Origin: Physcia stellaris
Taxonomy: Eukaryota > Ascomycota > Lecanoromycetes > Caliciales > Physciaceae
Direction of reading: 5' to 3'
DNA length: 64,000 bases
Assembly: GCA_018902385.1 (NCBI GenBank)
Contig: JABSSW010000024.1
Location: forward strand, 1 to 64,000
Made by a program: the position numbers and the translations under genes. The notes under the pieces are model-generated. The model had not been told where the DNA came from. It searched no databases and worked only from the letters and a program-made list of their open reading frames with translations. Numbering within the stretch: position 1 is the first letter of the stretch; the number at the start of each line of letters is the position of its first letter. Below, piece by piece: positions 34,150 through 46,103 of this stretch.

Positions 34150-34420
34150 CTTGAACAGGTGCAGAATTGAATGGGCGGGACAAAAGAAGAGACGAAATAT
34201 GGGAAATGGGAGGAATGAGGCATTGACCTTCTATTTAACTACGAGGTCAGCCCGTCCAAGCCCCTTTCAATTTGTCATCCCTGCATTAGCATCCATGTCT
34301 AGCCTAGACAAGATAGCGCACGACTATGCACTAATGGTGCAATGCATTATTTCGAGCATTCGAAAGTCTCTTTCAATCCCTCTGCATCCATCGCTTCGCC
34401 GAGCAAACGGAAGATGAGCG
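34150..34420 (+). repeat. Dispersed repeat R3, right part
   Basis: Contains gaatgggcgggacaaaagaa, ttagcatccatgtctagcct, cgcacgactatgcactaatg, ttatttcgagcatt and gcttcgccgagca, matching R1 at 26520-26770 in order. Confidence 0.65.
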
Positions 34421-34429
34421 TTCTCGCTA

Positions 34430-36720
34430 ACTTTAATACTGATTGATTCATACGAGCACTCGCAACTGGGAGAATTGAGTACGAACCGCATTCCACGTGA
34501 TCAACAAGTATTCACCGCAAACCGAATAAATCAACGATAGCCTGACTTGGAAAGTTCAAAAACTTTAGAACTTCATTCATATCTGTTAACGTTCTGACTT
34601 CCAAAGACGGGTACCCTTAATATGACAAGTGACTTCTATTTTTTATCCGCACTCAATTCTGTCCGGGGCGAGTGCAGGTCTTAAGTAAGCCACCAATCCT
34701 TATTACCAGAACCAAGATACTGGGATACCCTTTGTACAATATGAAGACTTTCCGGCCGGTAGGCATCTTAAATCTCCCTTCGCATAGCGCCACATTCTTT
34801 GAAGTCCACACAGTAAACAGAGCTGCATCGCAGTTTCTAGAGCCTTGACAAGGTCATCCTCTACTTGCCATGGCTGGCGGGCCATTCGCTAGCATCTTGA
34901 TTGGCCAGTAAGTGCTTACGTCGATTCTAGCTTCGTTCTTGGGGTTGATTGGATCTAGGAGTCCACACGCAGCGTTAGGTTTCCCTCGGCAGCCTCCTCA
35001 CCCATCCTGACCGTGTACAAGCCCCATGTCCAGTCATCAGCGGACCTCCTACGTGAAGAATGGGATAGCTTTGGCGTCTACTATGTCTTGTCGACATGGG
35101 GGTGGCACGGACTGGAGTCGGGATTGCAGGAAAGACGATTGCGCCATGACTGTGATGGCTGGGGCAAGCGCTCAGTTGACGAGGCAGGATGGTAGGGTTC
35201 CAGCGACTGCCATATGTCATCCAGATACTCGGGCAACTATACATAAGAGAAATGCGCGCACTGTGCAGGGTCTTGGGTTGGAAATTGCCGCGAAAATACA
35301 TCAGAGAAGGAAGCTAGGGGGTAGGACATTGTTGAGACACACGGAAGGTAGCCCACGACCCTGTGATCTTTCATGAGGGTGGTTAAAATAAGCTGCTTGG
35401 CTATCCAGACACTGGAGCGCTATGAGTAGAGAACGAATGAAGGAGTGCTCCACCAGCGCTTCAGCCATCTTGCTAACCCCCTTCTCCAGCCAAGTACACT
35501 CCAAGGGACAGACGATTAGAAGCATTCACTGCGCAGTGCACGCTGTTGTCCATATACTATCGAAGAAATGTTTGCTCATCTTGCAGCAAGCAAAAGCTAC
35601 TTGCAGCCTCGCATGAATGTTTCTGGACGGATGTCCGGTGCCCTGATAGTAACGTACTGTTACACCCAGGATTTAGGACACAGCGAGGATGTGTAGTCGC
35701 CCGGCATTCAAGTCACATGCGAAGATTGCATACAGGCATTACAATTAATTCTCTTAGAGTTACTATCAATAAAACTCAGTCTGCAGGCATACTGTTGACT
35801 TCTGGAGGTTTTGGCGTATACCTCTTCTTCTCAGAGGCTCGCTCTTTGTATACATACCTTTTTGATTGCAACTTTGAGATATGAGTATTATTGAGATCCT
35901 TTACAAACAATCTAACTGGATCAATGAAATCAGTGGTGTGAATTTCAATATCGCGCGTTCAATAATGGCGATTGTATCTAATGATCAGTCTAAGAGAAAC
36001 CTGGACGACGAAATCTGAGTATAAGTACTCGTCATCAGCACAACGTCGCTTTTAATATATCAAGGCTATATCAACGCTTGAGGGGGCGTATGAAATCACG
36101 CGCACTCCGAGACATGCCGATACTCGGTGTCCTGAGGAAGTGCACATTCTCGAATCTCTAACCCTGAGCACCGTTAGGAAAACCAGGGTTTAGCCTACGA
36201 ATCTCAGGCTAGCTTTTGCCGGCGCTTCCTCTGGAAGAGCACTTCCTCGGGACACCTACGAAAGTAGTATTATACTCTAGAATCGTCGCTCCAATGCCAA
36301 GCCTCTCACAATCAATCCATTTCATTCCATCTCCTTTAATCATGTTGATCATTTCTCTGCCGCAGTTCTTCTACTTTCCAATCCAGGAAATAATCATGTG
36401 CCAGGCAGTTGCGTCACAAAACTGCCTTACTGAATGTCATGATGTAGTGGATGTTGTCTTAGCGTGCTGTTGCCTACAGAATGGCGGGGCACAGTGGTCG
36501 CCTCGTGTCGAATGGCTTTTCGATAGATCATTTACTTAATCCCGAACAGTTTGTGTCTCATTAATGTTGCTCATTCTTCGCATCACCATTGTGGGAACTT
36601 GCAACGCGCCTGTAACTAGTGGAAATAGAGACAAGACGCCGGGCCAGGTCTTAAAAGCCTCAGCGGCACTCAACGGCGGTACAGGGATCTGTAAACGAGG
36701 TCTACGCTATCGACAGTGTC
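34430..36720. other. No gene recognised
   Basis: Only short frames without motifs. The stretch immediately left of 36720 should hold the promoter of the NLR gene; no clear element is visible. Confidence 0.45.
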
Positions 36721-36726
36721 TTCAGA

Positions 36727-39700
36727 ATGGTTGATCCCTTCACACTAGTCACGGGCATCGGCGGCCTTATTCATTTGACCTACGAAGTCACTCAGATTAC
36801 ACACCATTACCTTCACGATGTCCAAAATGCCGCAAAGGAAATTAATCAGCTATTAATGGAGCTTGCAGCTTTGGCGGAAGTCCTCCCTCGATTGCACCTG
36901 TTCCTTCAGGAAGACGAAGCGGCTCAGGGCGACTTCGATCCGGAATCCGTGCTTGTGTTAGCTTACCAAGCGTGCGAAGAGCAACTACAAAATGTTGAAT
37001 GTAAACTTGCGAAGAAGAGTAATAGCCGCAAGACCATGAATTCACTGACTTGGCCTTTTGTTGGCAAAGCATCGAGAAACGATAAGTTGCATACATCGAT
37101 GGGTACAAATCTTTCATTTTGCACTAACGATAGATGGACGGTGGGTTGTACAACATCATTAATGATTAATATACTGAATTGCGAATCAGCGATATACTTT
37201 CTAGAACAGCTGACGATGTGGCCAATATTCTCAATCTCCAAATGAGAACACTGAAAGAAACCGAAAAGATATCGCGTGTTTTCCCAAGTTTGCAGCAAAA
37301 TACCTCAGACGCGTTGAAATTGATAGCAGGAATCACCGACTCGGTGAGATCTTTCACCACAGCAAAAGAAGATATTTTCAACGTCAAAGAGAATGTAGAC
37401 ACTCTCAAGCGACTCGTTCTAGGTAAATAGCGAAAACGAGAGTGTTGACATGAACCATCGCTTATCTTTCCAGACGATCAGGTACAAAGGAGTCAGATAC
37501 TTTTGGATCAGAAGCGGCAGAAGCTACTTGATTGGATTTCTCCATTGAAATATGGATCAAAGCAGTTGGACATTCTCAATCGTCATTCTCCGAGCACAGG
37601 CCAATGGTTTGTAAGCGACAAACGATTTGAAGATTGGCTATATAAAGACGAACCAAAATGCCTGTGGTGCTTCGGTATTCGTAGGTCTACTCATCAAGTT
37701 ACTGAGGCCATGATTTACTGAACATGCTCCTAGCGGGAGCTGGAAAGACCGTACTCACGTCAGCCTAGAGTCCTATGGATGTTCAGACTATCGCTAAAGA
37801 GACATAGATCAATTCTTGTTGACTACATTGAGTCAAGATGGCTGGCTTCGAAAGGCGCAGTTGCGTACATATATATCGATTATAAGAGTAAAGAACCACA
37901 GACGGTACTTGCTGTATTCTGTAGCATCTTGCGTCAAATCATCGAAAGTACGAGTATACCTCCAACTGAGCTTGAACAACATTACGACTCTTTGACCCCA
38001 GAGCGTATCGAGAAGGGTCTGAATATAGACGATTGTTTCTCGTTTTTGCAGCAACTTTGCAAAAGAATAGAGAGAGTCTTTCTTACCTTCGATGCTCTGG
38101 ATGAATGTCCCATTCTCGACGACAACAACAATGAGCACAGGTCAAAGATGATTAACATGATCAAAAGAGCCACACAATTCGCCAAAGTCTTCGTTACCTC
38201 TCGCCCCAACATCAATCTGAAACAGGACATTGTTGACTGTACATGCATAGAAGTTCAAGCTAGAGAGAGCGATATTCGTACCTACCTCAAGACTCGTGTG
38301 GCTAGCCAATATATTTTTCAAAGAATTGTCCGACAGGTCCCCTCAATGGAGAATCATCTGATCGAGAATATTTGTAGTAAGTCCAATGGAATGTAAGGCT
38401 ATTGTTCGCCGTGTATGATTGATGACAAAGCTTACACCATGAAGGTTCCTCCTCGCAAGGCTCCAGATGGATTTCTTAGCCAACCAGACCAGCGCACGCA
38501 ACATGTATAAAGCCTTGACACGCTTGCCTGAAAAGCTGTATGCTACATATGACGATGCTCTGTGCCGAATAGAGTCTCAGCCCCAAGAACACTTTCAGCT
38601 GGGATATTGCACCATATCTTGGATCTACAACGCCAAGCGATCTCTTACGGTTGGCGAACTCCGTGAGGCCTTGTCAGTCGAAGATGGAGATACAAGGCTC
38701 GATCGCTCAGGACATCAGGATCCCGATCTGATCTTGAGCGTATGTTGTGGTATGGTGTCTATTGACGAACAGGACAACGTGGTCCGACTGGTTCACTACT
38801 CCTTTCAGCAATATCTCGAAGACAACTGGAACTTCGCCTACCCAAATTCGCAGCGAAAAATTGCCAAAATTTGTATTACGTACCTGATGTTGGAGGATTT
38901 CTCTCCCAAAGCAATGGATGAAGCCGAGGAACTTCGTACTGACTTCCAGGATGGAACCTCTCAGCCCATAAGCCACGCTCAATGGCAAGATAGCCATCGC
39001 TTCTTTGCGTATGTCGCAGCGTATTGGAGTGAGCATGTGAGAGGCAGGCTGGAGGTCGAACTAAAGCCACGGATACTTTCCCTCTTCAGCAGAAACGTGC
39101 ATACGCTGTATAGTCTTCAGCAGTATAACAAACTTATTTATCGCAACCAAGAGTATGACACTTGGCCGCACGAACCATCGGCTTTGCACTTGAGCGCCTA
39201 CTGGGGCTTACGACACATCACGAAGGCACTCCTTCAAGGAGGAGCTGATGTCCATCTTGTAGACTTTCAGGGACGAACGCCTCTTTTCTGCGCTGCCCTG
39301 AATGGTCACACGGACGTGGCAGATTTCCTGTTGGAGCAAGGTGCGGTCCTTAACGTTCATGATGCAAATGACGCGACGCCGCTTCACTTTGCAGTTGCAA
39401 ATGACCATATTGACGTCACTAAGCAGCTCCTGGTTCGAGGAGCCAAGCCAAACATGGAGACCAAGAACGGTATGTCGCCGATGTCGCTGGCGGCCTCCAC
39501 TGGAAATCTTGCCATGATGGACCTGCTGTTCAAAAATGGAGCCCATGCGGGTAAAGTGAGCATACACGGTACTGCACCGCTACAATCTGCGAGTCGAGGA
39601 GGGCACGGAGCTGTGGTACAATGGCTGTTAGTCAAGGGCGTTGATGTTGCTGCTGCTGGTGGATTTCCATTGATAGAAGCTGTCTATGCTAACCAACCAC

Positions 39701-40893
39701 AGATCGTCCGGATCTTATTGGATGCCGGGACAGAAATTGATGCAGTCAATGAGCTTGGTCACACAGCCTTGTGTGTTGCGATCAAACGGAAGAATACTAG
39801 CCTTACAGAACGTTTGGTGCTGAAGGGAGCGGACGTGAACTTCCATGGACATGGGTTTGAAAATCAATGTCCACTCAATCTGGCGATTCGTGCAGGCCAA
39901 GAGTCTTCGTTCCATCTTTTGATCAATAATGGTGCTAGGACCGACACGTCATTCATGGAAATTGGAACGCTTCTACAAGGGGTAATATTTTGCCAAACTT
40001 GGCAGATCGTGAAAATACTACTGGGAAAAGTCGATGCAGCTGATATCACCCTCGACAAGGGTGATTATGGTGCGACACCACTCATCCTTACCGTCCAACT
40101 CCAGCATAACACAGTGTTGGATGAACTACTTCACCACGGACGTGGCAAAGACAAATGGCAGAAAGCTGATCCAAATGCCGCCAACGCTTTTGGTATGACC
40201 GCCTTGCATCAGGCTGTCTACTTAGGATGGGGGCCAGGCGCCGAAACTCTCATGAAACACGGAGCAGACCCGAGAAAGCTGGATCTTTATGGCCAGAGTT
40301 GCCTGGACTGGGCTCATTCAGACAAAGTGATGTTTTTTAAGCTGGGCGGATCTCGGGCGTATCGTGGCACTGATCAGGTCACACAGAGCCGTTTCTTGAA
40401 GAAATCAGTAAGAAACTTGGTTTTAATGCTGATCAAGAAGAACCCAGACAGACGAGGCGGTCGTCGAATTGACTACCATTATCTTGGCCACTGTTTGCTG
40501 AGACTTAAGGAATTTGAAGAAGCAACGACAAGTTTTGAGCAGCAGGTCAAAGACATAGGCTCCAGACACGAGCCAAAACACAATATCTCATGTCATATAT
40601 GTGGCAGCGAGGAGATCAAAGGGACACGCTTTGTTTGCTGTACATGTGCTGACATTGATCTCTGTGCGATGCACATGGAGTCTTATGATCACCGTTCTCC
40701 GGACCCAAGGTGTAAGCGGCACAAGTTTCTGGAGATCCCTGGACCGGAATGGCATACCTTTGGACGCGATCAGGTGAATGGGAAAGGCGAAACTATCGTT
40801 GAGTGGCTGAGACGACTGTCACGCAAATATAATCAGAATGAGGTCTTCTCGATCTTCCATTCATCGAAGTACGAAGCTAGACTGAGATCCTGA
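36727..40893 (+). CDS. Fungal NLR: NACHT-ankyrin protein with C-terminal ZZ-type finger
   Basis: Innate-immunity or allorecognition-type receptor. Exons: from 36727 (MVDPFTLVTGIGGLIHLTYE, helical N-domain), a second ending at 37422 (their junction near 37.1 kb is not resolved), 37474-37680, 37734-37758, 37808-38392 and 38445-40893. The linker LLDWISPLKYGSKQLD leads to the P-loop GIPGAGKTVLTS, assembled across two introns; a 25-nt exon holds most of it. Walker B-like VFLTFDALDECP and VFVTSRPNINL (sensor) follow, then a winged-helix-like part. Ankyrin repeats (ALHLSAYWGLRHITKALLQ, TPLFCAALNGHTDVADFLL, TPLHFAVANDHIDV and more) span about 39170-40320. A ZZ finger, CHICGSEEI then CCTCADIDLC, lies near the end. 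It looks intact apart from the unresolved junction. Confidence 0.85.
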
Positions 40894-40899
40894 AACGCA

Positions 40900-42720
40900 T
40901 AAGATGCCCATGTACTGGAAAGGTATGACAGATAGAACGCGGCGTCTTAAAAATAAGCGCAAAGCTTCCCTGCTCTGACGTCTGGCATCTCTCCATTTGG
41001 TTGTCGTCGTTTATGTTTCGAGCGGCTGCATTTGATGTAGACAAGCGCCTCTAACGTCTACGCCCTTGGAGGTAGGTAAGAAACATCAGTCATTTCAAGT
41101 GCTCCGTTCTTCCTCTAGGTCGATCATCAGCTACGGGACGTCATATCATATCCACTTTTTTTCGCCAATACCCAAGAAGTAGCATCGAAATATTCTAGGA
41201 GAGGCGATACGCTGGCATCGATACTTTCTTGGACTAGCCCACTTCCCAAAGCAGAAAAATCGTAATCAATCTCCTACCTCGTCGTCTTACTCACGCCCTC
41301 ACCTACCGCGCCAAATCTCAATCTACAAGACACCACCGATCCCTCCCTCCTGAATTCCATCTCTCCTTATTTCAACGGCGCTCCGGACTTCTACAGCTTC
41401 ACCGCCACTAGTGTCATCGCGCAACAGGCACGTTATCCCTAGCACCATCCAGCCCGGCATTGAGGTAAGTTTCCCGATGCGCAAGAGGCACCAACCCATT
41501 GTCGCAAAGGAGCGTAAGAGAGTAAAAGAAGGTTGAAATTGGAAAGAGTCACATATAGAATCAGAGGGGGAAGGATCAAATAAGCCAATACTATCAATCA
41601 GAGAGAGGCAACGATAAAATCGATGGAAAATGCTTTTATCGTCTCCGGAACCTTTCTCATCCAAATGGAGAGATCAGAGACGTCTTTATCCAAGGATTGG
41701 TAGATTTTGACAGACCATACGATGAAAGAGATGGATTAAGACTAGTAATCCTCAATTTCTGGCGCCGTTACGACTTTGATCAATGCCAGATCCTGAAAAA
41801 GGTTGAGATGTTGAGTCTTGCTTCCGCGAGGTGTCCAATGACTTTCGCGACGTTAGTAAAGCAATTGGCTTAGGCAAACTCGATTGCTTAATGATTTCGG
41901 CTTGAGGATGTCGAGAATAGCATTTAATGGCAGTGGCCTTCGTCACAACGAATATAGATCGTTAATAAGCGCAACCGACATCGGTCTCTCCGTATGCTTG
42001 GGCACAGCGTATACAGGCGCTCGCAAGTATCTCCCATTCGCCCCTACAACCCTTCGGGCTGAACTTGGAGCCACCTACCGATCGCAGTGATGGCCGCCAT
42101 GAGTACATCAGAGGAACTGTGGGAGTGAGCGACACCATTTGATGCAACGTGACCGGTGTGCTCGGGTAACTTGATCGTGCTGATGGGATTGTGGTATGAT
42201 GTGGTTGCATTAGCGGGTGCGAATGAGAAGCAGGGTGGCTTAGGTGGCTTAGATTGGATACTCAACAAGGCAACTAGACGCGCTGCCACAGTGTAAAGCG
42301 GCATTAGACTATGCGCACAGATTCACAGTGACCTAGCTTACACTCGTAAGTACTTTCGGGCAAGAAACGGAGCACGGAATATGATGGCAAAAATAGATCG
42401 CATTGAATGATTTGGCTCCTGGTCGTCGCCTAGTAAAGTTTGTTGAAATGCGAGATTCTGACTGTACTTTACCGGTGGTAAGCCCCAGCCCCATAATGTA
42501 GGATCCTGGGCTGACCTTTTTTCGGGGAAGGTTACGATGATTCTTCTCAGAGCCTTACCAATGATGACTTTGTCCTTCGAACTTATAAAAGGGCCCTGCG
42601 CTTCACAATAAACAGTCACCATCATTAAGCATTACGCAGAACAGTCACTCCTATCAACAGATTCCCAGCCCATATTCACTGTTCAGAACAAGTCCTGGAT
42701 TTACATAAGACAATAGAATC
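40900..42720. other. No supported gene
   Basis: A plus-strand fragment at about 41330-41440 reads DPSLLNSISPYFNGAPDFY and is followed by a GTAAGT site; it may be a relic exon but has no partner exons. The rest is spacer, with the carbonic anhydrase promoter at its right end. Confidence 0.4.
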
Positions 42721-42723
42721 GAA

Positions 42724-43302
42724 ATGACAACTCCAAACCAAGAAAACCTCGTTAGAAGAAACCGAAAGTATGCCAAATGCTTCGATGACGGCGATCTCTC
42801 ACACCTTCCAGCGAAAAAATACGCAGTCGGTAAATTTTCACCTTTGCCTACACTACACAAGTATAGGCTGGAACCACGAACTGAGCTAATGCGTACAACA
42901 GTAACCTGCATGGACTGCCGCATCGATCCCTCCACTGCCTTCGGCATTGACCTCGGCGACGCCCACGTCATTCGCAATGCTGGAGGTAGCGCCCGAGAGG
43001 AACTTCGCTCGCTCGTCATCTCCGAGCAGTTACTCGGAACCACTGAGATTTTTGTGATCAAACATACGCACTGTGGAATGATGGGTCTGACAAACGAGTC
43101 GATCAATGCAATTATTGCCAAGAATCTGGGAACGGCGGCCTTGAGTGAACTTAAAGGGCTGAACTGGCGGGAATTTGCAGATCTAGAACAGGCGGTCAGA
43201 GACGATGTGGCATTTTTGAGAACGAGCAAGGCGATTCCGAAGAGTGTGAACATCAGTGGATGGGTTTATGATGTAGAGACTGGAAAAGTTGGGTCTGTGT
43301 AA
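42724..43302 (+). CDS. Beta-class carbonic anhydrase (small CAS3-like type)
   Basis: Catalyses CO2 plus water to bicarbonate and a proton, with zinc. It is intronless, 192 residues. Zinc-site motifs are TCMDCRIDP (the first Cys ligand with the Asp-Arg dyad) and HTHCGM (His and Cys ligands); DAHVIRNAGG lies between, and LRSLVISEQLLGTTEI is the usual core helix. The length fits the short bacterial-type beta enzymes of filamentous fungi, which are usually cytosolic; I see no targeting signal. Such enzymes supply bicarbonate for carboxylations and CO2 sensing. A near-consensus TATA-like stretch (ttataaaaggg) occurs upstream at about 42583. It looks intact. Confidence 0.9.
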   Translation: MTTPNQENLVRRNRKYAKCFDDGDLSHLPAKKYAVGKFSPLPTLHKYRLEPRTELMRTTVTCMDCRIDPSTAFGIDLGDAHVIRNAGGSAREELRSLVISEQLLGTTEIFVIKHTHCGMMGLTNESINAIIAKNLGTAALSELKGLNWREFADLEQAVRDDVAFLRTSKAIPKSVNISGWVYDVETGKVGSV

Positions 43303-43309
43303 ACTTTGG

Positions 43310-43940
43310 TGTCTGAGCAACAAGGGTTAAATGATGAGCGGAGAAACATTGAGACGAGGAGGACTTGATTATTGCAGATAGTAAACAGATTTCTATTTTG
43401 ACAACTTGTGCATTGGCTTTATTACAGGTATTGGTTGGGGTGAGCTGAGGCCCGAGGCAGCCCCTGAAACGCTCTCCGGTTACTTTAGACTGTGCTGGAC
43501 GAGTTCCCCGGGCACTGCCATAAGGGTTGCTTCCGGACGCTGAAAAAAGAGTGCGACCCTTCATCAGTGCATGGATACCATTTCAAGGATACTAATGGTT
43601 GACTTGGAAATAAATTGAGAATAAATGATAGGTCCAATTTGGCCAACATCTTTCGTTCGTGGAGATTACAGAAAAGTGAACTCCAAAATGAGACAGACAA
43701 AATGCATGCACATTGAGTCACAAACGGGATTCGCTGTTTAAGTTCTCCGCCTCAAGATTGCAACGTCGACAGCAACAAGTGAAGCTGCGTAGCTCATATT
43801 TCCAAAAGCAATTTAGTCTGCACATCCCCACCATCCTTCCAAGCATAAGAACCACCCCACTCGGCGCAGATTTCATCCCATGGTTCACAAAATCTCTTAA
43901 TTCCCATCTCATGACCCAAGCTCAACGTTGTGTCCGCTAT
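43310..43940. other. No gene recognised
   Basis: Spacer between the carbonic anhydrase and a convergent secreted-protein gene; frames on both strands are short and unsupported. Confidence 0.45.
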
Positions 43941-43944
43941 GACA

Positions 43945-44261
43945 CTAGTCTCTTTTGTATGGCACGCACTTGCCGTTCAAGCAAGGATTCGGCACCGGCA
44001 GTGTACAGAAAATATCAGGATCCTGAAGGCAGACGAATCCATCGCCACAGATAGGATTATCTACTCTGATTGAGGTGTTGCACGCTGGCCCTTTAGGCTC
44101 AATAATGGTGACTGCGCTAGCAGTGGGCGATGGGGCCTTTGTATCTGTTAGTGAGATATCACAAGCAGGTCACCAGAAGGATTGGTTACATTTTGGGGTA
44201 GGGCAGATGTTGAAGCTACTATTGCGAAAGCGATCGCTGCGAGATTGAATTTGAGAAACAT
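43945..44261 (-). CDS. Small secreted cysteine-rich protein, effector-like
   Basis: Two exons, 44261-44190 and 44136-43945 (72 and 192 nt, phase 0), give 87 residues. The 53-bp intron has a GTAACC donor, a CACTAAC branch and an ACAAAG acceptor. The N-terminus MFLKFNLAAIAFAIVASTSA is a good signal peptide, with cleavage expected after Ala. The mature part has six cysteines (ACN, ICG, VCL, FCT, PCL, KCV), so three disulfides are likely. No family is recognised. Small size, secretion signal and even Cys count fit an effector or antimicrobial peptide. It is convergent with the carbonic anhydrase and about 0.8 kb from a second, unrelated secreted Cys-rich gene on the other strand. Confidence 0.65.
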
Positions 44262-44269
44262 AGTAATTT

Positions 44270-45080
44270 CTTTGAACGTGAGTTTGGGAAGTATAAATGT
44301 TGCTAATTCCTGTTCTCAATATATACGATCGTAACAGCTGTTGATTTTCTTATGGTTGGAGACAGCTGCTTCTGATCATTCTTATACCTTTGCAAGTATC
44401 AGAAAAGCCTCGGCTGCGCCGAGCATCTGACTTAATATGTCAGACGGTGGTCGGCGACGCAGGCCCAATTCGAAACAACAGGATCACCGAAGTGGGCACC
44501 TTGCAACGCTGCATATCTTGGCTTGCATTCTCGCTGGCTCACTATCCATTCAGGTTACCTTCCTCTTCTCTTTTCCTCGTTCCGGTGCAGTCAGATAAGA
44601 CGTGAAGGAAGCTTACCCAAGCTGGTGCCAAGAACGATCAGCTTACGCTCTCCACTCCACCTTGACTGGTGTTCTTGAATCAAAAGATCATCCACCGCTG
44701 GCTGCCGTCCTTGACGTTGTCGAGATTGCAACGTGCACATGGAACACATGGCGGTGAGAGCCTGACTTGACTGAAAACATCAATGCCTTGAGTTCATGCA
44801 ACTTTCGTAGCTACGTGAAGTTTGAAAGGACCAGTGGGCTCGAGCCTTTGCAATTGGCTATAACGAGACTCGGCGCGGAGCTTTACCGGCGATTACGTTG
44901 CATTGATGAGGTGAGATCTTGGCATAAGATTCTCCTTCGGCGTGAACGGACATACTTCCTTTTTTTGAGCTCACCCGAATTGAGTAACTATAAGTACAAC
45001 GTAAGTGCCAATATCAGGGACTGCTGCGCCCAAAACTTACAGCACAGTATCTTGGATCAAGCGTAACTTCTCAACCTCAG
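44270..45080. other. No gene recognised; shared promoter of two divergent secreted-protein genes
   Basis: The two Cys-rich genes are transcribed away from this 0.8-kb stretch, so it probably contains both promoters. Frames inside it have no motif. Confidence 0.45.
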
Positions 45081-45084
45081 CACG

Positions 45085-45571
45085 ATGTATCTCACCAGCC
45101 TTGTCTCTCTTGCTTTTTTCCTTGCCTCATCATCATTTTCAGTGTCAGCTCAATCAGTCAGTCCTCACAAATTTTGTCCCATGCTCAGCGAAAAGCTAAC
45201 AACACCATCATTAGAGTAATGCACTCTGTGGAGTCGGAAAAATAGCTCCGTGTCAGAAACCAGAGGTCTGCGTCAAACCCGCGCCAAATGTCCGCTGTGA
45301 TCCATCAATACCAGACAGGTGCCCCGGCACCTGCCAGCTCTCCTGCCGTCTAGACAACCCCAAGGACGCCTGCCCCTTCGGCCAGAGCTGCACTCCACCT
45401 GGCCTGCCCACCCTGGAGCCCAACATCGGCTACTGCCCCGAGCCTTCTTTCTGCGGCGGAATTGCTGGCATTGAATGCGAGGGCGAGAACGAAACCTGCA
45501 TCGACGACCCTCGCGATGACTGTGGCAATCCTGGCGACGCCGACTGTGGGGGGATATGTGTGGTCGTGTAG
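45085..45571 (+). CDS. Secreted cysteine-rich protein
   Basis: Two exons, 45085-45156 and 45215-45571 (72 and 357 nt, phase 0), give 142 residues. The intron has a GTCAGT donor, an AGCTAACA branch and a TTAG acceptor. A signal peptide (MYLTSLVSLAFFLASSSF) precedes a mature protein with 16 cysteines. The C-terminal part CGGIAGIECEGENETC, then DDPRDDCGNPGDADCGGIC, resembles a motif often seen at the end of fungal secreted Cys-rich and putative protease-inhibitor-like proteins (memory of the pattern, not a search). It probably acts outside the cell; an effector or inhibitor role is inference. It is intact. Confidence 0.7.
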
Positions 45572-45579
45572 GCCTAGCA

Positions 45580-46100
45580 CAATAAGAATTGTCATGAAGG
45601 GTGTCAATGGTTCGATAATTCCAAACATACATGTAGCGCGCAAGTGGTGATAGAGACTGCCGAAACATTTGCAGCACCAGGACTGTACAGAAGTAGATGC
45701 CACGGAGGGAGGTATAGGAAAGGATCTTCGGCCCTGAAATCTTTCATATTTGTTTTGAGGGCGAGCGGCGCGTATGTGAGCTAACGCATAGTGGCGAGAT
45801 TGAGAGCCTCAGTGTTTCCTAAGACAAGAAGTCATAGCACTTTGAAAAGCATACACTGAAAACCATAAGAAGTGCGTTATTGATTCGCTTAGCAATCCTT
45901 AGTCTCGACTCTTGATTACTGTCCCGGACTCCCAGTATTTTCACCCGACAATAGTATCCCATACGTCCACACAGCTTTGATAACTTCAGCCGACGTCGCT
46001 CTAGCTGAGGTGCAGGAAGCGTGAGCCGTAGCTGAAGCGTGCCAGAGAGTCCAGATGGCGAAGCCAGCTTGCCCGAGCGCGGCTTTGGCTTACACAAGAT
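45580..46100. other. No gene recognised
   Basis: 3' flanks of the secreted-protein gene and of the convergent DUF4139 gene. Confidence 0.45.
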
Positions 46101-46103
46101 GCC

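Noticed and set aside
37759-37807. NLR called broken after TVLTS
   Set aside because: A 49-bp intron with GTCAGC donor and CATAG acceptor restores the expected continuation SILVDYIESRW.
41323-41664. 113-residue minus-strand frame
   Set aside because: No motif; the plus strand has an equally plausible relic exon. Listed only in the spacer entry.
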